In this document: positions 32,001-35,917 of the stretch, piece by piece
How the letters are laid out: each line of letters begins with the position of its first letter
How positions within the stretch are numbered: the first letter of the stretch is position 1
From: a virus
Reading direction: 5' to 3' (one strand)
IMG/VR virus record: IMGVR_UViG_3300009183_000203
Location: 1-35,917 of that record
Length of the DNA stretch: 35,917 bases
Made by a program: the position numbers and the translations under genes
The notes under the pieces: model-generated
Seen by the model: the letters and a program-made list of their open reading frames with translations, nothing else
Told to the model about the DNA's origin: nothing
Database searches by the model: none

Positions 32001-32384
32001 GGTATTGTGGTATGGGGTCAAGAGACCAAGTCGGGTACAAGTACAGCACGTAATCGTGTAAACGTGGTTCGTTTAGAAAACTATCTAAGAACCATATTTA
32101 AATCCATATCCAATGGTTACTTGTTTGAGCCAAACGATCAAGTCACACGTAAGTCAATCTCAACTCAAATTGAAAGTGCATTAAACGACATTTTGAGCAA
32201 ACGTGGTATTTACGATTTCTTGGTGGTATGTGATAGCAGTAATAACACTTCTAGCACCATTGCTAACAACCAACTGTATGTTGATGTTGCGATTGAGCCA
32301 GCACGTGATGTTGAGTTTATTTACATTCCTATCGCGTTGTATAACCCAGGTGCATTAGCAAGCCTAGGTACATCGTCAACTTAA
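29058..32384 (+). CDS. gp18: Contractile tail sheath protein, gp18-like, enlarged (1108 aa)
   Basis: The N-terminus 'MALVSPGIQISINDQSQYVS' and the C-terminal ~260 residues are the conserved sheath core: 'FAPAGTHRGLVSNIQDVGYV', 'QGLRDSLYTMNINPITQLPG', 'VGIVVWGQETKSGTSTARNR', 'VNVVRLENYLRTIFKSISNG', 'KSISTQIESALNDILSKRGI', ending 'VEFIYIPIALYNPG'. T4 gp18 has 659 residues; the extra ~450 lie in the middle. There, four units with a 'G(D/T/S).(W/Y)W...' core recur near residues 128 ('ADGTYWLDS'), 350 ('TGSIWWKLG'), 587 ('ANGTYWYYS') and 655 ('AGDLWLDTS...YRYTGTAW'), resembling the tryptophan units of the fibre proteins. They probably decorate the outer surface of the sheath. A late promoter and a strong Shine-Dalgarno precede it. 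Confidence 0.92.
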   Translation: MALVSPGIQISINDQSQYVSNAVGSVPLVVLATAQDKTYNGAIASGTSAANAGKLQSFTSQRDLVTAMGTPTFRLSSAGTPIHAGELNEYGLMTAYSALGLGNQLYAIRADIDLDQLVGTSVRPSNTPADGTYWLDSVNTEWGIYSLNRTDVDFDHVTPLVITDSTQVENDNAFAYNVPKPKQSVGAIGTYAIVAVDTDGTNPNVLRLWKKTGTDSVATGTGGPGSNVWVQVGSTAWQLSTPAVTGTIATPGVTIGQTLVLNGSTVTATGITSTTLASDINTAAITGVKAAAVGGKLTLFCTSAATSGRVTVASGTMNVSTVLGITPGTYFAPYLFYGDYAETPSGGWFTTDSQPRPTGSIWWKLGSTGAGLNPIMKKYSSATGTFQALNVPAFLNTDNAVYGLDPIGGGVNIAEGQTIVTYSVNDTTSNGLRFYNHRARNAYEPNGESVAFTGTPTAFTAGNSFSIDYTTPGVEEVGAPITITLSGTTTASFVTDILSANIPYVTASLESNGTIKITHQTGGQLILLDVSGTPLTAAGFAADADGEATKGSGYIQNTVTGAFVISAFNNLTHESQLEITDSAPYAAPANGTYWYYSSAADVDIMINNNGWKGYQNVSSDSRGYNLGNTDPAGVIVTATEPLTQSDASALVAGDLWLDTSDLINYPKLYRYTGTAWAAINTSDQTTSNGIVFADARWDTDGTKDPIVDDLPAITSLLTSNYLDLDAPDYRLYPRGALLFNTRRSGYNVKQYRSNYYNDVSFPDVGANSIGLPTSLPAEAGAWVSSSGLNTDGSMKAGTAAQRAIVVAAMSSAIDSNLEVREDLYQFNLLVAPGYPELIDNLVTLNSDRGDTGFVIGDTPMTLAATSTAINNWNSNTDGNGLATASPYLAVYYPSGVTTDLTGNTVAVPASYSVLRTFLYSDNVSYPWFAPAGTHRGLVSNIQDVGYVDANTGAWTHNSIGQGLRDSLYTMNINPITQLPGVGIVVWGQETKSGTSTARNRVNVVRLENYLRTIFKSISNGYLFEPNDQVTRKSISTQIESALNDILSKRGIYDFLVVCDSSNNTSSTIANNQLYVDVAIEPARDVEFIYIPIALYNPGALASLGTSST

Positions 32385-32391
32385 GAATATA

Positions 32392-32399
32392 GATAAATA
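32392..32399 (+). promoter_or_regulatory. T4-type late promoter element GATAAATA
   Basis: GATAAATA starts 8 bases after the gp18 stop. The expected start is near 32405, with AGGAG at 32407-32411 before ATG 32418. It gives the tube gene its own late promoter. Confidence 0.75.
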
Positions 32400-32417
32400 A
32401 GAGTATAGGAGAATAAC

Positions 32418-33029
32418 ATGGCCGTAGCAAGTTTAAGCAAATTTACAGTTCCACTATCAAATGACCAAAGTGCAAGTAGCCAAGGTCTTTTGATGCCCAA
32501 GTTAAAGTATCGCTTCCGTGCGAGCTTTTATAATCTTGGTGTAACTAACCCAACCACAGAACTAACCAAGCAAGTAGTGGATATCAAGCGTCCAAACGTA
32601 ACATTTGCACCTGTTACTATTGATGTTTATAACAGCAAAGTATACTTGCAAGGCAAGCCAGAGTGGCAAGAAACCACAATCAACTTCCGTGATGATGCAA
32701 CTGGTCAAGTCAGTAAACTTATTGGTGAACAGATCCAGAAGCAGTTTGACTTTATGGAACAAAGCTCTGCACCAAGTGGTGTTGATTACAAGTTCCGTAT
32801 GGAATTCGACATCCTAGACGGTGGCAATGGTCAAACAACTCCGGTGATTCTTGAGCAGTGGGACCTAGAAGGTTGTTTCCTAAGTTCAGTTGACTATGGC
32901 GACATGGCTTATAACAGTAATGATCCTGTGCAAATTGCAGTCAACATCCGCTTTGACAATGCTGTACAAACAATCGGTGGCGGTGTTGGTACTACTGTTA
33001 CTTTCCCAAGAGGTGACAGCGTTAACTAA
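32418..33029 (+). CDS. gp19: Tail tube protein, gp19-like (203 aa)
   Basis: The tube protein stacks as hexamers inside the sheath and forms the DNA channel. T4 gp19 has 163 residues. The family pattern is visible: 'LMPKLKYRFRASFYNLGV' (about 25-42), 'LTKQVVDIKRPNVTFAPVTI' (48-67), 'GKPEWQETTINFRDDATGQV' (79-98), then 'QWDLEGCFLSSVDYGDMAYN' (143-162) and 'DPVQIAVNIRFDNAVQ' (163-178). It follows gp18 as in T4. A strong terminator (33049-33077) ends the unit. Confidence 0.93.
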   Translation: MAVASLSKFTVPLSNDQSASSQGLLMPKLKYRFRASFYNLGVTNPTTELTKQVVDIKRPNVTFAPVTIDVYNSKVYLQGKPEWQETTINFRDDATGQVSKLIGEQIQKQFDFMEQSSAPSGVDYKFRMEFDILDGGNGQTTPVILEQWDLEGCFLSSVDYGDMAYNSNDPVQIAVNIRFDNAVQTIGGGVGTTVTFPRGDSVN

Positions 33030-33048
33030 TTGATAAATTTTATCAACT

Positions 33049-33077
33049 AACCCGAGCTTAAAAACCTCGGGTTTTTT
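33049..33077 (+). terminator. Intrinsic terminator after the tail tube gene
   Basis: Perfect 8-bp stem AACCCGAG (33049-33056) / CTCGGGTT (33066-33073) with a 9-base loop and a run of six T's (33072-33077). A second AT-only palindrome TTGATAAATTTTATCAA lies just upstream (about 33030-33046). Confidence 0.92.
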
Positions 33078-33081
33078 ATTG

Positions 33082-33089
33082 GATAAATA
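33082..33089 (+). promoter_or_regulatory. T4-type late promoter element GATAAATA, start codon at predicted +1
   Basis: GATAAATA lies directly after the terminator and ends five bases before ATG 33095. With the octamer at -13 to -6, transcription would start exactly on the A of the start codon. No Shine-Dalgarno sequence lies between. Confidence 0.75.
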
Positions 33090-33094
33090 TTAGT

Positions 33095-34570
33095 ATGAGC
33101 ATTAATAAACATTTATCATCGTCTCAAGTTAATTACCCAAATACAGTTACAAATCCTCGCGGGCAAATGTATGACTACCGCCATGCGGCAAGAATATTCA
33201 CCGACGACAATTTCCGACTAAGTCCCAAATATGGATTTTTGTTTTATGTGGAATTTGATTTTAATCCATTGATTACAAATATCTCCGATCAAACCTTGCA
33301 ATACAAAAGCATGGGTAGTGGCAATGCTCCAGCAAGAGAATTAGGCATGTTGGTCAAAAGTGCCACGCTACCAAAGTTTACTATCGACACCAAAACACAC
33401 AATGCTTACAATCGTAAAAACATTGTGCAAAATAGCATCAAGTATGATCCTGTGCAAATATCATTCCACGATGACCAAAGCGACAATGTAAGAAATTTCT
33501 GGTATGACTACTACAGTTTCTTTTTTCGTGACCCTGACTATGCTGACGCCACCTATAATACTCCACACAAGTATGCCAGTCGTCCCAGCTTTGATTGGGG
33601 TTATAGTCCAAGACGTCCCACAGTTGGTACCAACCTAAATGGGCAACAGGCCTATCAATACATACAAGCTATAAGAATTTACAGCTTGTATCAAAAGAAT
33701 TTTAGTGAATACCAATTGGTCAATCCCACTATCACTGCGTTCAAACACGGTGATCATGTGAATGGCGAAACCAGTTTGTTAAGTCACGAAATGACCATAC
33801 AGTATGAAACAGTAAAATATCTAACAGGCTATACCACTGCCAACAACGCCGGCGGATTTATTGATTTGCACTATGACAAGATGCCAAGTCCTATTGCTCC
33901 AAGAGACGGAACAGACCTGGTAGACAATGGCCAAGGTGGATATAACCGTGCGCCAGATCAAATCACTGACCTGGCAGGCATTAGTCCACTATACACCGAT
34001 GCAACCGCACCCATAAATTTTGGTGCCGGTACAACATCAGCACAACCCAGTGTGTTTGGAAGATTGTTTGGTACTGGCACATCAATTTCTGCAGGTGTGG
34101 GCGGAGTCAATGCCGGTGGATTCAGTGTGCCAAGTCTTGGCAGTTTAACACAGGGCATTACCAGTGCCGCACAAATACAGCAACAGATACAAGCACAAGC
34201 GTCTAATATCGTGGGCGGCGTAGTAAGCTCCGCGGCCAATGGACTGATTGGTGGATTGGCTGCTGGACTTGGGCCCAATGGCGGAGCCACTATTAATCTA
34301 ATTGCGTCAGCTATACAAAACCCTCAAGCGGCTCTGGCCACAGTGACCAACATGGCAGCCACCTATGCTATGCAACAGGTTGGATCCTATGTGACTGAGC
34401 TAACACAGCCATTAATTGATCAAGCATCAGGATTTATCAAGGACCAAGTTGGAAGTGTAGTCGGTGATATTTCAATAGCGTTTGGTGATTTCGCGAGAGA
34501 CATTGCTAACGAATTTAGTGCATCATTCTCCACCGACGCTTTGGCTGAACGTGTGACCAATCTCATATGA
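33095..34570 (+). CDS. Tail tube/baseplate-like structural protein (491 aa)
   Basis: Residues about 35-270 have the features of a tube-type protein: 'LSPKYGFLFYVEFDFNPLIT' (41-60), 'ELGMLVKSATLPKFTIDTKT' (82-101), 'NSIKYDPVQISFHDDQSDNV' (112-131), 'RNFWYDYYSFFFRDPDYADA' (132-151), 'HEMTIQYETVKYLTGYT' (about 231-247). The 'sequence of strands followed by an FHDD...FW.YY' motif is found in tail proteins of aquatic T4-like phages. It may be a paralogue of gp19, like T4 gp48 or gp54, which cap and initiate the tube; this is not certain. The C-terminal ~190 residues are Gly/Ala/Gln-rich and partly coiled ('QIQQQIQAQASNIVGGVV', 'VTELTQPLIDQASGFIKDQV'). The gene has a late promoter but no leader, and its stop overlaps the next start (ATGA). 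Confidence 0.65.
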   Translation: MSINKHLSSSQVNYPNTVTNPRGQMYDYRHAARIFTDDNFRLSPKYGFLFYVEFDFNPLITNISDQTLQYKSMGSGNAPARELGMLVKSATLPKFTIDTKTHNAYNRKNIVQNSIKYDPVQISFHDDQSDNVRNFWYDYYSFFFRDPDYADATYNTPHKYASRPSFDWGYSPRRPTVGTNLNGQQAYQYIQAIRIYSLYQKNFSEYQLVNPTITAFKHGDHVNGETSLLSHEMTIQYETVKYLTGYTTANNAGGFIDLHYDKMPSPIAPRDGTDLVDNGQGGYNRAPDQITDLAGISPLYTDATAPINFGAGTTSAQPSVFGRLFGTGTSISAGVGGVNAGGFSVPSLGSLTQGITSAAQIQQQIQAQASNIVGGVVSSAANGLIGGLAAGLGPNGGATINLIASAIQNPQAALATVTNMAATYAMQQVGSYVTELTQPLIDQASGFIKDQVGSVVGDISIAFGDFARDIANEFSASFSTDALAERVTNLI

Positions 34571-34950
34571 ACAATCAAATCTCTACCGCAACTAATTTAG
34601 CACCACCAGACACTTCGGTTGCTGTCAATGACGCTAGAAAATATTTTAATAATTTCTATTCTAAAGAATTTGCATCAGGCCCAGCCGATGATGCTATCGT
34701 GGCATTCTTTGAAAAACGCACACAGAACAAAACTTCAGCTAAAAATTTAGCTGCGGTGGTGTTGTACACAGCACAAGCACAAGACTTGGATCCAATGATG
34801 GTGCTGAGCGAGTTTCAAAAATTACCAGCTGGTGAACTCAACAACTATCTTGCTGCATTCTTAAACGCCAATCGAGCACCTACTAGTACCATTGGCGTCA
34901 AACGAACAAACAATACTAATCCCCTGGTTTCTCGCACAGTATTGATATGA
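34567..34950 (+). CDS. Small conserved structural-region protein (127 aa)
   Basis: It overlaps the preceding stop as ATGA and the next start in the same way, so it is translationally coupled on both sides. The core 'ARKYFNNFYSKEFASGPADD' (23-42), 'AIVAFFEKRTQNKTSAKNLA' (43-62), 'VVLYTAQAQDLDPMMVLSEF' (64-83) and 'KLPAGELNNYLAAFLNANRA' (85-104) is mostly helical. I recall this pattern from small proteins located beside tail genes in aquatic T4-like phages, where no function is assigned. No membrane segment or catalytic residue is evident. Its tight coupling between a tail protein and gp4 suggests a role in tail or head completion, which is inference. Confidence 0.72.
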   Translation: MNNQISTATNLAPPDTSVAVNDARKYFNNFYSKEFASGPADDAIVAFFEKRTQNKTSAKNLAAVVLYTAQAQDLDPMMVLSEFQKLPAGELNNYLAAFLNANRAPTSTIGVKRTNNTNPLVSRTVLI

Positions 34951-35381
34951 GCAAATACTCGCAAGGCAAATTTCAAATACAGAACCCTGCCAAGTATGTG
35001 GGCAACAAAACACCTACCTATAGATCCAGCTGGGAATTTGTTTTTATGCAATTTTGCGACAACAATCCCAGCATAATCAACTGGGCTAGCGAGGCAGTAC
35101 ATATCAACTATCGCAATCCGTTGACAGGTAAAAATACCATTTATGTTCCAGACTTTTTGATTACCTATCAAGATGCTGGCGGTGCCCAACGTGCTGAATT
35201 GGTCGAAGTCAAACCCAAAAAAGAAACCACGCTAGAAGGCGCCAAAAACATACGTGATCAAGCCAGTGCCATATTGAACATGGCCAAATGGGAGGCTGCT
35301 CGTGCTTGGGCTCGAGCACACGGAATGACCTTTAGAGTTGTCACCGAAGATATGATTTTCCACCAAGGCCGTAGCAAATAA
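34947..35381 (+). CDS. gp4: Head completion protein, gp4-like nuclease fold (144 aa)
   Basis: T4 gp4 (150 aa) acts at a late stage of head completion before tail joining. The sequence shows 'MSKYSQGKFQIQNPAKYVGN' and 'YRSSWEFVFMQFCDNNPSII' (25-44), then 'INWASEAVHINYRNPLTGK', 'YVPDFLITY' (66-74) and 'ELVEVKPKKE' (84-93). These give a PD-(D/E)xK-type set: E30, D69, E87 and K89. All are in the expected order, so nuclease activity is plausible. The length is close to T4 gp4. The start overlaps the previous stop as ATGA. The stop codon TAA (35379-35381) lies inside the late promoter of the next gene. Confidence 0.88.
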   Translation: MSKYSQGKFQIQNPAKYVGNKTPTYRSSWEFVFMQFCDNNPSIINWASEAVHINYRNPLTGKNTIYVPDFLITYQDAGGAQRAELVEVKPKKETTLEGAKNIRDQASAILNMAKWEAARAWARAHGMTFRVVTEDMIFHQGRSK

Positions 35382-35384
35382 ATA
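35377..35384 (+). promoter_or_regulatory. T4-type late promoter element AATAAATA, start codon at predicted +1
   Basis: AATAAATA overlaps the gp4 stop and ends five bases before ATG 35390, the same geometry as at 33082. The predicted start is the A of the start codon. No Shine-Dalgarno sequence precedes the gene. Confidence 0.7.
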
Positions 35385-35389
35385 TTGCT

Positions 35390-35872
35390 ATGACTAAAAA
35401 ATTAGAAGAGCTGTTTAACCTACCATCCACGGATGCTACTGCCGAAGAAGCCGAGCAGATAATTGAAGAAAACCGCGACATAATCACCGAAGTTAATCTT
35501 GCTATAGATAAGATTGATGCTGCACTACCCACAGTACACAATTTAGACACCGGTGATACCGAGCTGGATGAATTGGCACAGTTGGCACAGAGCAAAGCTG
35601 AAGATCTGATAGATCTGGGCATGAATGTAGAGCCACGCTTTTCGGGTGTTATCTTACAAACAGCTGGTGTAATGTTGGGACACGCTATCACAGCCAAAAC
35701 TGCCAAGCTAGATAAAAAGTTAAAAATGGTACAGTTACAGTTGGCCAAAGCCAAGCTGGATCACCAGATCAAAAAAGATGCCAAAGATCCAGTGGAAGCA
35801 GCCATAGACGGGCAAGGAGTTGTGCTGGATCGCAACGAATTGCTAAAACAAATATTAAACAAAAAAGTATAA
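35390..35872 (+). CDS. gp16: Probable terminase small subunit, gp16-like (160 aa)
   Basis: T4 gp16 (164 aa) is the small terminase that regulates packaging by the large subunit gp17. The length and layout agree: an N-terminal 'MTKKLEELFNLPSTDATAEE' acidic segment, then a long central helical region (residues about 55-130: 'DELAQLAQSKAEDLIDLGMN', 'PRFSGVILQTAGVMLGHAIT', 'KTAKLDKKLKMVQLQLAKAK') suited to the coiled-coil oligomerisation core. The short C-terminal tail is 'VVLDRNELLKQILNKKV'. Sequence identity to T4 gp16 is low by eye, so the call leans on layout and on its place after gp4. It has a late promoter without a leader, and carries the promoter of the next gene across its stop codon. 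Confidence 0.6.
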   Translation: MTKKLEELFNLPSTDATAEEAEQIIEENRDIITEVNLAIDKIDAALPTVHNLDTGDTELDELAQLAQSKAEDLIDLGMNVEPRFSGVILQTAGVMLGHAITAKTAKLDKKLKMVQLQLAKAKLDHQIKKDAKDPVEAAIDGQGVVLDRNELLKQILNKKV

Positions 35873-35875
35873 ATA
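35868..35875 (+). promoter_or_regulatory. T4-type late promoter element TATAAATA (exact T4 consensus)
   Basis: TATAAATACTG overlaps the stop codon of the gp16-like gene. The expected start is near 35881, followed by AGGA at 35884-35887 and ATG 35893. Confidence 0.8.
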
Positions 35876-35892
35876 CTGAATATAGGATTATA

Positions 35893-35917
35893 ATGATGAA
35901 ACCATTCCAAACTTACA
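35893..35917 (+). CDS. Start of next late gene (only MMKPFQTY visible)
   Basis: ATG ATG at 35893-35898 is preceded by AGGA (35884-35887) and an exact late promoter. Only eight codons lie in the window. By T4-like gene order the terminase large subunit gp17 could follow the gp16-like gene, but the visible residues do not prove this; other late or nucleotide-metabolism enzymes also begin in a similar way. Confidence 0.5.

Overview
The window is a structural-gene section of a T4-like contractile-tailed phage (myovirus). The type is most like the marine/aquatic T4-like phages, such as cyanophages and their relatives on aquatic Pseudomonadota. Three lines of evidence support this. First, there are recognisable T4-type virion proteins: neck gp13, tail-completion gp15, sheath gp18, tube gp19, head-completion gp4 and a gp16-like small terminase. 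Second, there is a T4-type dNMP kinase (gp1). Third, eleven copies of the T4-family late promoter octamer NATAAATA occur, nearly all directly upstream of genes. No RNA gene, CRISPR array, insertion sequence or integrase was seen. The host cannot be fixed from the sequence; the two early-type promoters are of bacterial sigma70 form.

Layout. (1) Bases 1-21591, all on + strand: eleven consecutive tail-fibre/appendage/baseplate-like proteins, the first cut by the window edge. They are built from a small set of recurring beta-rich modules: 'TGAL.V.GG.GI.GNL.VGG' linkers, a 'DIG.(R/K).HYY.G.D.HA' module, 'G.(I/V/F)RYN....E.(Y/F)....W' units and a 'KYADLAE...VVSTNPA' C-terminal domain. One protein carries a parallel beta-helix-like region and a pyocin-knob-like C-terminus; another carries six tandem repeats of about 49 residues. 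(2) 21594-22277: a small putative glycosyltransferase-like protein with a GNGPS motif. (3) 22279-25453, - strand: an operon of a neck/virion structural protein, gp15 and a Nudix hydrolase, joined by TAATG overlaps and read from one late promoter. (4) 25488-29001: an unknown 83-aa protein with a sigma70 promoter, an unknown 393-aa protein, gp13, a dNMP kinase with its own sigma70 promoter, and a convergent HNH/zinc-ribbon protein. (5) 29019-35917: sheath, tube, a large tube/baseplate-like protein, a small conserved protein, gp4, a gp16-like protein and the first codons of the next gene.

How the parts work together. Regions 1, 3 and 5 supply the late virion programme: adsorption appendages, neck and tail completion, contractile tail, head completion and packaging. 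The dNMP kinase (and perhaps the small protein at 25523) belongs to the early or middle nucleotide-supply programme embedded among late genes, as its sigma70-like promoter suggests. Three strong hairpin terminators (10029-10056, 14892-14931, 33049-33077) divide the + strand into transcription units.

The observations I find most worth following are: three genes (25523, 33095, 35390) whose predicted transcription start falls on the A of the start codon and which lack a Shine-Dalgarno sequence, implying leaderless mRNAs; the triplicated C-terminal KYADLAE domain including a nearly free-standing 229-aa copy; the tandem repeats that keep protein identity while diverging synonymously; and the enlarged tail sheath that appears to carry fibre-type modules. 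Function calls rest on reading motifs and remembered families; no database search was run.
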